In this document: positions 1 through 9,821 of the stretch, in pieces
Position numbering within the stretch: position 1 is the stretch's first letter
Layout: the number at the start of each line of letters is the position of its first letter
Assembly: GCA_045537895.1 (NCBI GenBank)
Contig: JAZSQI010000012.1
Location: 62,001 to 126,000, forward strand
From: CALXJE01 sp045537895
Lineage (GTDB): Bacteria > Bacillota > Clostridia > TANB77 > CAG-465
Length of the DNA stretch: 64,000 nt
Direction: 5' to 3'
Program-made: the position numbers and the translations under genes
The notes under the pieces: model-generated
The model's database searches: none
What the model was told of the DNA's origin: nothing
Seen by the model: only the letters and a program-made list of their open reading frames with translations

Positions 1-2
1 GT

Positions 3-3000
3 ATATTTTCTAAGGTGTTCGGTGGTTTTGGAGGATTAGATATATACACTAATGCAATATCTAATTTATATCAAGATGTATTTAAAGAAGCTATATTTAC
101 GGGTAAAGGTATATATGATATAGAACTTTTTGAACAATTACTTGGAGAAACAATGCCTGAAAATTTAATACTTAGTCATGACCTTTTAGAGGGTAGTTAC
201 ATGAGAACAGGGCTTGCGTCTGATGTAGAAGTTCAAGATGGTTTTCCACATAACTTTATAGCATATATGAAGAGAAATCATAGATGGTATAGAGGAGATA
301 TGCAAATAATAAGTTGGCTTGTAAGTCCAAATAGTCCATTAAACTTACTTTCAAAATGGAAGATACTTGATAATTTAAGAAGAGAATCATTAGATGTTTT
401 CGCACTTTTGCTTTTGATTATTACGATGTTTATACCTGGAACTAGTTTTGTATATGCATGCTTATTTGTATTTGCTGTAATGAATTTTGGACATATACTA
501 TCAACGCTTGATAACTTAATTTGGGGTAAAAATGCAGAAAGAAAACAAAAACAATATATACCAGTTATATATGGTATAAGAGCAAATTTACTTAAGATGG
601 TATTTAATTTTATAACATTACCATACCAAGCTTGGACTACAATTAGTGCTCATGTTACATCATTATATAGAATGTTTATTTCTAAAAAGCATTTACTTGA
701 ATGGGCAACTGCAGAAGCAATTGAAGCAAGTGCTAAAGAAAAGCCAATGTATGTATATAAAAATATGTGGACAAATGTGGTCTTTGGAGTAATATTAATA
801 CTATATTCTTTATTAAACGATTTTGTGTTTGTAAAAGATAATTCCACATTTATCTTTGGTATTTTCTTTGTTATAGCTCCTCTTGCTGGTTATATAATGA
901 GCTTAAAAAGCATCTTTAAGCCTGAAAGAGAATTAACTGCAAAAGAAGATGAAGAAATAAAAGAAATAGCGAGTGATACTTGGAAATTCTTCGAAACTAC
1001 TATGACGCCAATTAATAATTACTTAGCACCTGATAATATTCAAGAAAATAGAAGACCGAAAGTAGTAAACAGAACTTCTTCTACTAATATAGGGTTCTCG
1101 TTACTTTCAATTATAAATGCTTACGATATGGGATTTATTGATATATATGACGCTATATATAGATTACAAAACTCATTAAATACTATAGAAAAGCTAGAAA
1201 AATGGAATGGTCATCTACTTAACTGGTATAACATTCGTACACTAGAACCATTAAAACCATTATTTGTTTCAACAGTAGATAGTGGTAACTTTGTAGCTAG
1301 CATATATGTTGTTAAAGAATTTTTAGAAGAAATAAATAATAAAGATGAATTTGATAAAGAAGTAAAAAATGCTATATCAAATATGATAGATATATGTGTT
1401 AATACAATTGAAAATACCGACTTTACAATGCTATATGATAAATCAAAAAATATTTTTTCAATTGGGTTTGATATTGATAAAAATGAATTAGTAAAAGGTT
1501 ATTATGATATGCTTATGTCTGAGTCTAGACTTACAAGTCTTGTTGCAATAGCATCTAGACAAGTAACATCTAAACATTGGTTTTCATTAGCAAGAAATCT
1601 AGTTAAAATTGACATATATAAAGGATTACTTTCTTGGAGTGGAACATCATTTGAATATTTTATGCCCAATTTATTTACTAAATCTTACGAGCATACTTTA
1701 ATTGATGAAGCATTATTCTTCTCAATATATAGTCAAATGAAATATGGAAGAAAAGCTGGGCTTCCTTGGGGAATATCAGAATCAGCATTTGCTATGCAAG
1801 ATAGTATGTTAAATTATCAATATAAAGCATTCGGTGTTCCTTGGCTTGGACTTAAGAGAGGATTAAATGATAGTATGGTTGTTTCACCATATTCCTCTTT
1901 AATGTGTATGTCTTATGCACCTAGAAAAGTATATAATAATATAAAAGAGTTAAAGAAATATGATAGCTATTCGTCTTATGGTTTCTATGAAGCTATCGAC
2001 TTTACAAAAGCTCATATACACAAAGGCAAAAAGTATGAAACTGTAAAAACATATATGGCACATCACCAAGGTATGATACTTACATCTTTAAATAATTATT
2101 TAAATAACGGTATTATTCAAAAGAGATTTCATAAGAATCCAGATATTAAAGCTGCTGAGATATTACTAAAAGAAAGAGTTCCTATGGGTGTTGCTATAAA
2201 AGAAAATATAAATAGCAAATATAATAAATTTGTACAAAATTCAGTTGAAGATTATACAGCTCATATTACATACATAACTCAAAACATGTTAGAGAGTGGA
2301 AATCATAAAAACATGAACATTCAGACTAATGGTAGAATTAACGTTACTACATTAGATACTGGAGAAAACTATATGTATTATGACAACTATGCAATCACTA
2401 AAAATAGATATCATGATAAAAAGACATTTAATGGAAATACAGTTGTATTTACAGATAAAAGTACAGGAAATGTTTGGTCATATTGTTATGATGACAATTA
2501 CATAAAACCTGATAGTTATGGTGTATTATTTAATTTAGCGACATCTGACTTTTATAGAAAAGATGGCCAAATAGAAACATTTTGTAGAATACACATCGCA
2601 CCTGAATATAATGCAGAAATAAGAAAATACACATTAATAAATCATTCAGATGAACGTAAAGAAATAGTTATAAATACAAACATGGATTTAGCTATGTGTG
2701 AGCAAGCAGCAAACGTTATACATCCAGCATTTAATAATTTAAAAATAGAAGAATTCTATAATGAAGATTTAGAAATGTTAATTGCTAAAAAGAGAACAAA
2801 AACAGATAAATCAGATGAATTATACGTATATGCTAAACTTTTAGGAATCGATTTGGGAATAGAAGTTGAAACTGAAAAATCGAAATTAATAAATTATGAT
2901 GGTAAATATGCATATTCTGGTAAAATATCGAATTATCCTTTAGCTCCAGTAATTTCATATAGAGCAAGAATCTTGCTTGAACCGGGTGAAAGACAATCAT

Positions 3001-3641
3001 TCTATTATATAGTTGGTGCATCAGATGATAAGTATGGTGTTTCTCATGCGATTGTTAATTTAGATAAAGAAACTATAGAGGAGTCATATAATTTTGCTGT
3101 TCAAAAGGAAAATGTGGCAGCTAGATATTTAAAATTAACTCAAGGAATGGCAAAAGCATATAATAAAATAATATATGATGTACTATTTAAAACTTCAAAA
3201 CAAAATAATATAAATGCTGTTTGGGATAAGAAACTTAGTCAATCAATGCTATGGAAATTCTCTATATCAGGAGATTTACCAATAATTCAAGTTCCAATAG
3301 GAAAAATTGAAGACACATCACTGCTTAATGAAATTGTTAATTTTATGGACTATGCAAAGTATAGAAAAGTAGATATAGATATCGTACTTGTTGTAGATGA
3401 GGCATTATCTACAGGAGAACCTATTAAAAATCATATATTAAGATATTTACAAAATGTAGTATATATGTCTTATACAAGAGGAAATATATATGTTGTAAAC
3501 GTGCAAAATATGACAGATGACGAAAAAACATTGTTTGACTTCTTATCTAAGCGTGTTATAACTAGTGTAGATGAGTTAAAAGCTGATTTATACGAAGAGG
3601 AGATAGAGCAAACAGATGATAATATAAATGAGGTAGAATAA
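3..3641 (+). CDS. ndvB: Cyclic beta-1,2-glucan synthase, N-terminal part (GT84 - glycoamylase - GH94-like), 5'-truncated
   Basis: The frame is open to the left edge, so this is the C-terminal ~1,212 residues of a larger protein. The first ~110 residues match the end of the GT84 glucosyltransferase domain of NdvB/Cgs (KVFGGFGGLDIYT, ILSHDLLEG, RWYRGD). Hydrophobic membrane segments follow near residues 125-165 and 250-295. A glycoamylase-like domain comes next (WGISESAFAMQD near 584, MAHHQGM near 682), then a first GH94-type beta-sandwich region to the end. NdvB makes cyclic beta-1,2-glucan from UDP-glucose at the inner membrane. The usual polypeptide is ~2,800 residues and continues into a catalytic-like GH94 module; here a TAA stops it before that module, which is the next gene. 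Domain identity is well supported; substrate is inferred from the family. Confidence 0.85.
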   Translation: MFSKVFGGFGGLDIYTNAISNLYQDVFKEAIFTGKGIYDIELFEQLLGETMPENLILSHDLLEGSYMRTGLASDVEVQDGFPHNFIAYMKRNHRWYRGDMQIISWLVSPNSPLNLLSKWKILDNLRRESLDVFALLLLIITMFIPGTSFVYACLFVFAVMNFGHILSTLDNLIWGKNAERKQKQYIPVIYGIRANLLKMVFNFITLPYQAWTTISAHVTSLYRMFISKKHLLEWATAEAIEASAKEKPMYVYKNMWTNVVFGVILILYSLLNDFVFVKDNSTFIFGIFFVIAPLAGYIMSLKSIFKPERELTAKEDEEIKEIASDTWKFFETTMTPINNYLAPDNIQENRRPKVVNRTSSTNIGFSLLSIINAYDMGFIDIYDAIYRLQNSLNTIEKLEKWNGHLLNWYNIRTLEPLKPLFVSTVDSGNFVASIYVVKEFLEEINNKDEFDKEVKNAISNMIDICVNTIENTDFTMLYDKSKNIFSIGFDIDKNELVKGYYDMLMSESRLTSLVAIASRQVTSKHWFSLARNLVKIDIYKGLLSWSGTSFEYFMPNLFTKSYEHTLIDEALFFSIYSQMKYGRKAGLPWGISESAFAMQDSMLNYQYKAFGVPWLGLKRGLNDSMVVSPYSSLMCMSYAPRKVYNNIKELKKYDSYSSYGFYEAIDFTKAHIHKGKKYETVKTYMAHHQGMILTSLNNYLNNGIIQKRFHKNPDIKAAEILLKERVPMGVAIKENINSKYNKFVQNSVEDYTAHITYITQNMLESGNHKNMNIQTNGRINVTTLDTGENYMYYDNYAITKNRYHDKKTFNGNTVVFTDKSTGNVWSYCYDDNYIKPDSYGVLFNLATSDFYRKDGQIETFCRIHIAPEYNAEIRKYTLINHSDERKEIVINTNMDLAMCEQAANVIHPAFNNLKIEEFYNEDLEMLIAKKRTKTDKSDELYVYAKLLGIDLGIEVETEKSKLINYDGKYAYSGKISNYPLAPVISYRARILLEPGERQSFYYIVGASDDKYGVSHAIVNLDKETIEESYNFAVQKENVAARYLKLTQGMAKAYNKIIYDVLFKTSKQNNINAVWDKKLSQSMLWKFSISGDLPIIQVPIGKIEDTSLLNEIVNFMDYAKYRKVDIDIVLVVDEALSTGEPIKNHILRYLQNVVYMSYTRGNIYVVNVQNMTDDEKTLFDFLSKRVITSVDELKADLYEEEIEQTDDNINEVE

Positions 3642-3643
3642 AT

Positions 3644-5677
3644 ATGAATAATGAATTAATAGCTTTTAATAGTTATGGAGGTTTTAGTAAAGATGGTAAA
3701 GAGTATCAGATATATAACACTGATACTCCCGTACCATGGTGTAATATTCTTGCCAATGAACGATTTGGCACTGTGATTTCAAATTACGGAATAGTATATA
3801 GTTTCTATAAAAATGCTAGCGAATATAAGCTTACAAATTGGTGTAATGATTTTGCAAGTTTCATACCTGGAGAAACTTTTGAAGGAATATTTGATAAGGG
3901 GTACAACTTAACTTATGGTTTTGGTTATGTAAAAATCTTGCAAGAAAATGATAGTATAGAAAAACAAATGGACATCTTTGTACCTATAAATGACGATTTG
4001 AAAGTGCAAAAAATCACATTAAAAAATAATAGTGAGGAAAACAAGAAAATAAGTATAACTTATACTTTAGATATGGTTTTAGGTGTTACTAAAGAAATGA
4101 CAAATTCATATATTCTATGTAGAAAAAATTCAGACAGATTAGAGTTTAAAAATCCATATAATCAATATTTTTCTGACATAGTAAGTTATTTGAAAGTAGA
4201 AGATTTTGGAAATAGTATTAATATAGTTTATGACGAAAACGAGTACAAAGTTAGAATTGAAATAGCTATTAAGGCAAGTGAAACTATTAGTTTTGCTATA
4301 TTACTGGGAAGTACAACTGAATTTGAAAAGATAGATGAAATAATAAACAAATATAGTACACTTCAAAATGTAGATTTAGAGTATAGCAGTACAAAAAAAT
4401 ATTGGGAAAATAAAGTAGTTAAAAACTTTAATACAGGTGATGAATACTTAGATATAATGGCAAATGGTTGGTTATTGTACCAAGCAATAGCATCAAGACT
4501 ATTTGCAAGAACAGGGTTTTATCAAGCAGGAGGAGCTTTTGGATTTAGAGATCAACTTCAAGATTCTATGGCGCTTATACGTACATGGCCTGAATTCACT
4601 AAAAAACAAATATTAAAACATTCTTCAAAACAATTCCAAAAAGGAGATGTCCTTCATTGGTGGCATGAACATAATTCAGCAGGTATAAAGACATATTTTA
4701 GCGATGATTATTTATGGCTTCCATATGTTACAGCAGAATATGTTAATCTTACACATGATGCATCTATATTGCGTGAAAAAGTTCCTTTTTTACAAGATGT
4801 AGATATGGGCGATCGACGTGAAATATATGATGTATTTAACAGCTCTGATGATATAGGTACCGTTTATGAACATTGCATTAGAGCAATTAAATATGGGTTA
4901 TCTAGAAAAGGTGAAAATGGGCTTCTAGATATTGGAGATGGAGATTGGAATGATGGATTTAGTTCTATAAGAGGGCAGTCTGTTTGGCTTACATTCTTCA
5001 TGATGGATATTTTAGAAAAGTTTGCTAAAATATCAGAAATAATGTTAGACGAAGTTGAAAAAATGCACTTTTATAGTGAAAGACATATGTTAAAACATGC
5101 AATATTTACGTATGCTTTTGATGGAAACTATTTTGCAAGAGCTTTCTACGAAAATGGTGCTTCACTTGGGATGAAGGATAGTGATGATTGTAAAATAGAT
5201 TTAATATCACAATCTTGGTCTGCAATTGCTTTAAAAGATTACCCTGATGCTCAAGAGGAGATAAAATCAGCATTAAGTTATGCAGAAAAATATTTGGTTG
5301 ATAGAGAAAATAAAATAGTAAAATTATTGTACCCACCATTTGATAATCCTAAAAATAATCCAGGTTATATAAAAGCATATGTGCCTGGAGTTAGAGAAAA
5401 TGGAGGACAATATACCCATGGAGCGATTTGGCTTGCTAAGGCATATTTTGAAATTAAAGAACCTAAAAAAGCATTAGATATCTTAAGTATACTAAATCCT
5501 ATTAATCACTCTAATAGTAAAGAAATAGCTGATATATATAAGGTGGAACCATATGTTGTAGCAGCAGACGTTTATTCAAACGTTGATCATGTAGGTAGAG
5601 GTGGATGGACTTGGTATACAGGTTCAGCAGCTTGGATGTATAAGGTTATTGAAGATAATTTTAAACAAAAAGATTAA
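3644..5677 (+). CDS. GH94-family glycoside phosphorylase module of a split cyclic beta-1,2-glucan synthase
   Basis: 677 residues with GH94 hallmarks: FGFRDQLQDSMAL, LHWWHEHNSAGIKTYFSD, and IGDGDWNDG with the DWND motif at residues 434-437, where the family's general acid lies. In NdvB this module sits at the C-terminus and controls chain length by phosphorolysis. Here it is a separate gene: ATG lies two bases after the upstream stop, in another frame, with its own GAGG at 3630-3633 inside the upstream gene. The split falls between the two GH94-like halves, so both proteins look intact. A freestanding beta-1,2-oligoglucan or cellobiose-type phosphorylase is the alternative, but the tight coupling argues for a two-subunit synthase. 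Confidence 0.85.
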   Translation: MNNELIAFNSYGGFSKDGKEYQIYNTDTPVPWCNILANERFGTVISNYGIVYSFYKNASEYKLTNWCNDFASFIPGETFEGIFDKGYNLTYGFGYVKILQENDSIEKQMDIFVPINDDLKVQKITLKNNSEENKKISITYTLDMVLGVTKEMTNSYILCRKNSDRLEFKNPYNQYFSDIVSYLKVEDFGNSINIVYDENEYKVRIEIAIKASETISFAILLGSTTEFEKIDEIINKYSTLQNVDLEYSSTKKYWENKVVKNFNTGDEYLDIMANGWLLYQAIASRLFARTGFYQAGGAFGFRDQLQDSMALIRTWPEFTKKQILKHSSKQFQKGDVLHWWHEHNSAGIKTYFSDDYLWLPYVTAEYVNLTHDASILREKVPFLQDVDMGDRREIYDVFNSSDDIGTVYEHCIRAIKYGLSRKGENGLLDIGDGDWNDGFSSIRGQSVWLTFFMMDILEKFAKISEIMLDEVEKMHFYSERHMLKHAIFTYAFDGNYFARAFYENGASLGMKDSDDCKIDLISQSWSAIALKDYPDAQEEIKSALSYAEKYLVDRENKIVKLLYPPFDNPKNNPGYIKAYVPGVRENGGQYTHGAIWLAKAYFEIKEPKKALDILSILNPINHSNSKEIADIYKVEPYVVAADVYSNVDHVGRGGWTWYTGSAAWMYKVIEDNFKQKD

Positions 5678-5683
5678 TTTATG

Positions 5684-5709
5684 TAGCAGGTTTTTATGCC
5701 TGCTATTTT
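5684..5709 (+). terminator. Rho-independent terminator of the glucan synthase genes
   Basis: TAGCAGG (5684-5690) pairs with CCTGCTA (5699-5705) across an 8-nt loop and is followed by TTTTC. It begins 7 nt after the stop codon. Confidence 0.75.
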
Positions 5710-5718
5710 CATAGCCAC

Positions 5719-5747
5719 TTGAAATATTATGTAAAGTGTGATATACT
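5719..5747 (+). promoter_or_regulatory. SigA-type promoter for the sigma4/alpha-CTD gene
   Basis: TTGAAA at 5719-5724, a 17-nt spacer and TATACT at 5742-5747. The start codon is 55 nt downstream, preceded by a GGAGG ribosome site. Confidence 0.7.
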
Positions 5748-5801
5748 AATACTGCTAGGAATATACATTATTTTTATAATTAAATTTAAGGAGGAAAGGG
5801 A

Positions 5802-6434
5802 ATGTCATATGTTATACCTGGAAGCGTCGAATCAATTTTTTATGACCCACAGCTTGTACCAAGTAACTTAATCAAAAATTATCACACTTTGGTTACAGAT
5901 ATAATTGGTACATCTAAAATTTTGGAAAGGAGCATTATATTTAAAGAACTTCAAAATTCTATACTGGAACTTGAAACCAAAGAAAGAGAATATCTTAAAA
6001 TAAAGTACGGTTTAATAGACGGTATAGAAAAATCTCTCGTTGAAACAGGCAAAATAAAAAATGTTACCAATGAAAGAGTACGGCAACTTATTGAAAGAGC
6101 TCTGGGACGCTTATCTTCAAAAAAATGTAAATTTCACATAGTTCATAGAATTGAATTTTTAAAAGCACAAAAAAGAGAACTTGAAAAAGAAATCGACTAT
6201 TATGAAGATATCATATTATATGAAGAAGAACCACCTAACATCACCATCAATGATTTTGACTTTGGATTAAGAGCATACAATTCACTTATGTCAAAAAATA
6301 TAACAACTTATGATCAGCTCATGAGTCTTACAAAAAAACAACTCATTAAAATTCCTAATATAGGTAAAAAGAGCGCTGAAGAAATTTGGTACAAATTACA
6401 TGGTGAACATTTTAATTCTGAAAAAACATCCTAA
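5802..6434 (+). CDS. Sigma-70 region 4-like HTH fused to an RNA polymerase alpha-CTD-like domain
   Basis: 210 residues with two recognisable parts. Residues ~55-105 (EREYLKIKYGL, then VTNERVRQLIERALGRL) align with region 4 of the primary sigma factor encoded in this same window, including the spacing between the helices. Residues ~148-200 (ITINDFDFGLRAYNSL, IPNIGKKSAEEI) match the helix-hairpin-helix C-terminal domain of RNAP alpha, with the conserved NxGxKSxEE signature. A charged, probably coiled helix (118-140) links them. No region 2 is present, so it cannot act as a sigma factor alone. A transcription regulator acting at RNAP or on -35/UP-like DNA is the inference. It has its own promoter and terminator and lies upstream of tig-clpP-clpX, but is not in that operon. 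Confidence 0.75.
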   Translation: MSYVIPGSVESIFYDPQLVPSNLIKNYHTLVTDIIGTSKILERSIIFKELQNSILELETKEREYLKIKYGLIDGIEKSLVETGKIKNVTNERVRQLIERALGRLSSKKCKFHIVHRIEFLKAQKRELEKEIDYYEDIILYEEEPPNITINDFDFGLRAYNSLMSKNITTYDQLMSLTKKQLIKIPNIGKKSAEEIWYKLHGEHFNSEKTS

Positions 6435-6452
6435 TTTAGGATGTTTTTCTTT
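6423..6452 (+). terminator. Rho-independent terminator overlapping the stop codon
   Basis: AAAACATCC (6423-6431) pairs with GGATGTTTT (6439-6447); the TAA stop sits in the loop and a T-run follows. Confidence 0.85.
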
Positions 6453-6498
6453 TGTCTAAATTTAGTTTATGAAACTATATCAAATATCACTCTATATA

Positions 6499-6526
6499 TT
6501 GCAAAATATGGATTTTATGATATAAT
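6499..6526 (+). promoter_or_regulatory. Promoter of the tig-clpP-clpX genes
   Basis: TTGCAA at 6499-6504, a 16-nt spacer and TATAAT at 6521-6526, 40 nt upstream of the tig start. No CtsR-type operator is evident. Confidence 0.6.
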
Positions 6527-6565
6527 AATATAGTTAGATTTTATTATTAAATTGGAGGAAATAAC

Positions 6566-7849
6566 ATGAGTGTAAAATTAGAAAAATTAGAAAATTCAAA
6601 AGTAACAATGGAATTTAAAGTTTCAAAGGAAGAATTTAACAAAGCTTTAGATGAAGCTTTCGCAAAAAATAGCAAACATTTTAAAATACCAGGATTTAGA
6701 GCTGGCAGAGTTCCTAGAAACGTAATAGAAAAAACATATGGTGAAGGGGTACTATTTGATGAAGCATTTAATATTGTAGCTGAAAAAGAATATGAAAAAG
6801 CCATAAATGAAAATGATTTATTTGTAGTATCAAGACCAGAAGTAGACATTAAAGAAATTGGAAAAGATAAAGATTTAGAATTTACTATAACTGTATATGT
6901 AAAACCAGAAGTTGAAGTTAAAGATTATAAAGGTCTTGAAATAGAAAAAGTATCTGAAGAAGTTACTGAAGAAGATTTAAACAAAGAACTTGAAATGATT
7001 CAAGATAAAAATGCTAGACTTATAACTGTAGAAGATTCAGAAGTAGAGAACAAAGATATAGCTGTTATTGACTTTGAAGGTTTCTTAGATGGAGTAGCAT
7101 TTGAAGGTGGAAAAGCTGAAAAATATGAACTTGAAATAGGTTCTGGAAGCTTTATCCCAGGTTTCGAAGAACAAATAATTGGAATGAAAGTTGGAGAAGA
7201 AAAAGATATAACTACAACATTCCCTGCAGAATATCACAGCGCTGAACTTGCTGGAAAAGAAACTATATTTAAAATAAAATTACATGAAATTAAAAGAAAA
7301 GAATTACCAGCATTAGATGATGAATTTGCAAAAGATATTTCTGAATTTGATACTTTCGAAGAATACAAAAAAAGTGTAATGGAAAGATTAGAAAAATCTA
7401 AAAAATCTATGGCAAAAGCAGAAAGAGAAAATAAAGTAATTGAAAAATTAGCTGAAAAAGTAGAAGCTAATATACCAGATGCTATGGTAGAATTTGAAAT
7501 AGACAACATGATTAAAAACTTTGAACAAAATCTAGCATATCAAGGTTTATCTTTAGAACAATATATGCAAATGTTAAATATGGATATGAATGCATTAAGA
7601 GCACAATTTAAAGACAATGCTTTAAAAGAAATAAAAGTTAAACTTGCTTTAGAAAGTGTTGCTAAACAAGAAAACATTGAAGTTTCTGCAGAAGAAATAG
7701 ATACAAGATTAGATGAGCTTTCTGCTCAATATGGAGATGGTTCTGCTGATTCTTTAAAATCAAACCATAATGCAAGACATTATATTGAAGAAAGATTAAA
7801 AGAAGAAAAATTATTAGAAGTATTAGTTAGTAATGCTGTAGAAAAATAA
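6566..7849 (+). CDS. tig: Trigger factor, ribosome-associated chaperone and prolyl isomerase
   Basis: 427 residues, the normal family length. The N-terminal ribosome-docking signature GFRAGRVP is at residues 43-50. An FKBP-type isomerase domain spans about 150-240 (IAVIDFEGFLDGVAFEGG, LEIGSGSFIPGFEEQ), followed by the helical C-terminal chaperone arms. It binds nascent chains at the ribosome exit tunnel. A TTGGAGG ribosome site precedes the ATG. It leads a tig-clpP-clpX cluster, a common order in bacteria that groups folding and degradation of new proteins. Confidence 0.97.
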   Translation: MSVKLEKLENSKVTMEFKVSKEEFNKALDEAFAKNSKHFKIPGFRAGRVPRNVIEKTYGEGVLFDEAFNIVAEKEYEKAINENDLFVVSRPEVDIKEIGKDKDLEFTITVYVKPEVEVKDYKGLEIEKVSEEVTEEDLNKELEMIQDKNARLITVEDSEVENKDIAVIDFEGFLDGVAFEGGKAEKYELEIGSGSFIPGFEEQIIGMKVGEEKDITTTFPAEYHSAELAGKETIFKIKLHEIKRKELPALDDEFAKDISEFDTFEEYKKSVMERLEKSKKSMAKAERENKVIEKLAEKVEANIPDAMVEFEIDNMIKNFEQNLAYQGLSLEQYMQMLNMDMNALRAQFKDNALKEIKVKLALESVAKQENIEVSAEEIDTRLDELSAQYGDGSADSLKSNHNARHYIEERLKEEKLLEVLVSNAVEK

Positions 7850-7875
7850 TTAATTAAATAATAGGAGGTTTTAAA

Positions 7876-8472
7876 ATGAAAAATAGTTTAGTACCAATGG
7901 TTTTAGAACAAACTAGCAAAGGTGAAAGATCATATGACATATTTTCTAGACTTTTAAAAGAAAGAATTATATTCTTAGGTGAAGAAGTAAATGACGCGTC
8001 AGCTTCTCTTATAGTTGCTCAATTACTATTCTTAGATGCTGAAGATCCAGGAAAAGACATATTTTTATACATAAACAGTCCAGGTGGAAGTGTTACAGCT
8101 GGTATGGCTATATTTGATACAATGAACTACATTAAATCAGATGTATCAACAATTTGTACTGGTATGGCAGCTAGTATGGGAGCATTCCTTTTAGCAGCTG
8201 GTAAAAAAGGTAAGAGATTTGCTCTACCTAATTCAACAATAATGATACATCAGCCTTTAGGTGGTGTTCAGGGGCAAGCTAGTGATATAAAAATACATAC
8301 AGAATATTTATTAATGATAAAGGAAAAATTAAACAAAATATTAAGTGAAAATACTGGCAAACCTTTAGAGCAAGTTGAAAAAGATACAGATAGAGATAAT
8401 TTCTTATCTGCTGAAGAAGCAAAAGAATATGGTCTTATCGATGAAGTAATGAAAAATATAAATGAATTATAA
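7876..8472 (+). CDS. clpP: ATP-dependent Clp protease proteolytic subunit
   Basis: 198 residues with a complete catalytic triad: Ser100 in GMAASMGA, His125 in MIHQP and Asp174 in TDRDNF. ClpP forms a barrel of two heptamers that degrades substrates fed by Clp ATPases such as ClpX, encoded 14 nt downstream. AGGAGG sits correctly upstream of the ATG. The separate Clp-like ATPase at 37148-39193 carries its own protease domain, so it probably does not need this subunit. Confidence 0.97.
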   Translation: MKNSLVPMVLEQTSKGERSYDIFSRLLKERIIFLGEEVNDASASLIVAQLLFLDAEDPGKDIFLYINSPGGSVTAGMAIFDTMNYIKSDVSTICTGMAASMGAFLLAAGKKGKRFALPNSTIMIHQPLGGVQGQASDIKIHTEYLLMIKEKLNKILSENTGKPLEQVEKDTDRDNFLSAEEAKEYGLIDEVMKNINEL

Positions 8473-8486
8473 GGAGAAATATAAAT

Positions 8487-9770
8487 ATGCCAAGGAAAAA
8501 AAGTTCAGATTATAATGTTTTCTGTTCATTTTGTGGTAGATATAAAGACGAGGTTAGCAAGATAATTGCAGGACCAAATGGTATATTTATTTGCGATGAA
8601 TGCATAGATACTTGTAATCGTATTATATTAGAAGATATAATGGAAAATGATGAAAAATTAGGAGAAATCGAAGCTAAAGTAATTGAGAATACTGAAATTC
8701 CTTCTCCTGAACACATCAACAAAATATTAGATGAATATGTAATTGGTCAAAAAGAAGCTAAAAAAGTTTTATCTGTTGCAGTATATAACCATTATAAAAG
8801 AATAAAAAATATGGACAAAATAGATGAAGTTGAGCTTCAAAAAAGTAATATTCTTATGATAGGACCTACTGGTTCTGGTAAAACATTAATAGCTCAAACG
8901 CTTGCTAAAGTTTTACGTGTACCATTTGCCATAGCAGACGCTACTACTTTAACAGAAGCAGGTTATGTTGGAGAAGATGTAGAAAATATATTACTTAGAC
9001 TTATTCAGGCTGCTGATTATGATATATCAAAAGCTGAAAAAGGAATTATATATATTGATGAGTTAGATAAAATATCTAGAAAATCTGAAAATCCATCAAT
9101 TACAAGAGATGTTAGTGGTGAAGGTGTTCAACAAGCACTTCTTAAAATCATAGAAGGAACTGTTGCTTCAGTACCTCCTACTGGTGGAAGAAAACATCCT
9201 CAACAAGAATATATAAAGATAGATACATCAAATATATTATTTATCTGTGGGGGTGCTTTTGAGGGCTTAGAAAAACTTATAGAAACTCGTACTGGTGAAA
9301 AAGTAATGGGATTTGGTGCTAAGGTAAAAGAAAAGAAAGAAATTGATTATGCATCAATATTTTCTGAAGTTCTTCCTCATGACATAATTAAATTCGGATT
9401 AATTCCAGAACTTGTTGGAAGATTACCTATTATAACATCGCTTGGACAACTTGATAGAAAAGCTTTCATAGATATTTTAACAAAACCTAAAAATGCTATT
9501 ATAAAACAATACAAAAAAATGTTTAAAATGGACGATGTAGATTTAGAGTTTGAGAAAGATGCAATTGAGGAAATTGTAAATTTAGCAATAGAAAGAAAGA
9601 CTGGAGCAAGAGGACTAAGATCAATATTAGAAAAGGTTATGCTTACAGCAATGTATGAAGTACCTTCTGATAAAACAATAAAAAAATGTATTATAACTAA
9701 AGAAGTAGTTACAAAAAATGCAAAACCTACATATATAAAAAAGGAAACTACTTCAAAAAGTACAAAATAG
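8487..9770 (+). CDS. clpX: ClpX, AAA+ unfoldase of the ClpXP protease
   Basis: 427 residues. The N-terminal C4 zinc-binding domain is complete (Cys13, Cys16, Cys36, Cys39), Walker A is GPTGSGKT at 126-133, and the Walker B region reads IIYIDELDKI. The GYVGEDVE and RDVSGEGVQQALLKI blocks are typical of ClpX. It recognises tagged substrates, including SsrA-tagged ones, and threads them into ClpP. It is immediately downstream of clpP with an AAGGAG site. A Lys-rich tail ends the protein. Confidence 0.97.
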   Translation: MPRKKSSDYNVFCSFCGRYKDEVSKIIAGPNGIFICDECIDTCNRIILEDIMENDEKLGEIEAKVIENTEIPSPEHINKILDEYVIGQKEAKKVLSVAVYNHYKRIKNMDKIDEVELQKSNILMIGPTGSGKTLIAQTLAKVLRVPFAIADATTLTEAGYVGEDVENILLRLIQAADYDISKAEKGIIYIDELDKISRKSENPSITRDVSGEGVQQALLKIIEGTVASVPPTGGRKHPQQEYIKIDTSNILFICGGAFEGLEKLIETRTGEKVMGFGAKVKEKKEIDYASIFSEVLPHDIIKFGLIPELVGRLPIITSLGQLDRKAFIDILTKPKNAIIKQYKKMFKMDDVDLEFEKDAIEEIVNLAIERKTGARGLRSILEKVMLTAMYEVPSDKTIKKCIITKEVVTKNAKPTYIKKETTSKSTK

Positions 9771-9779
9771 AAAAATATA

Positions 9780-9811
9780 GAAGAGATACTATAAAAGGTA
9801 TTTCTTCTTTT
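9780..9811 (+). terminator. Terminator after clpX
   Basis: GAAGAGATACT (9780-9790) pairs with GGTATTTCTTC (9797-9807), including G-U pairs, followed by TTTT. Confidence 0.7.
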
Positions 9812-9821
9812 CATATAAGTA

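Noticed and set aside
9377..9814. 145-codon minus-strand ORF opposite the end of clpX
   Set aside because: It lies antisense to well-supported clpX coding sequence and has hydrophobic composition typical of shadow frames.
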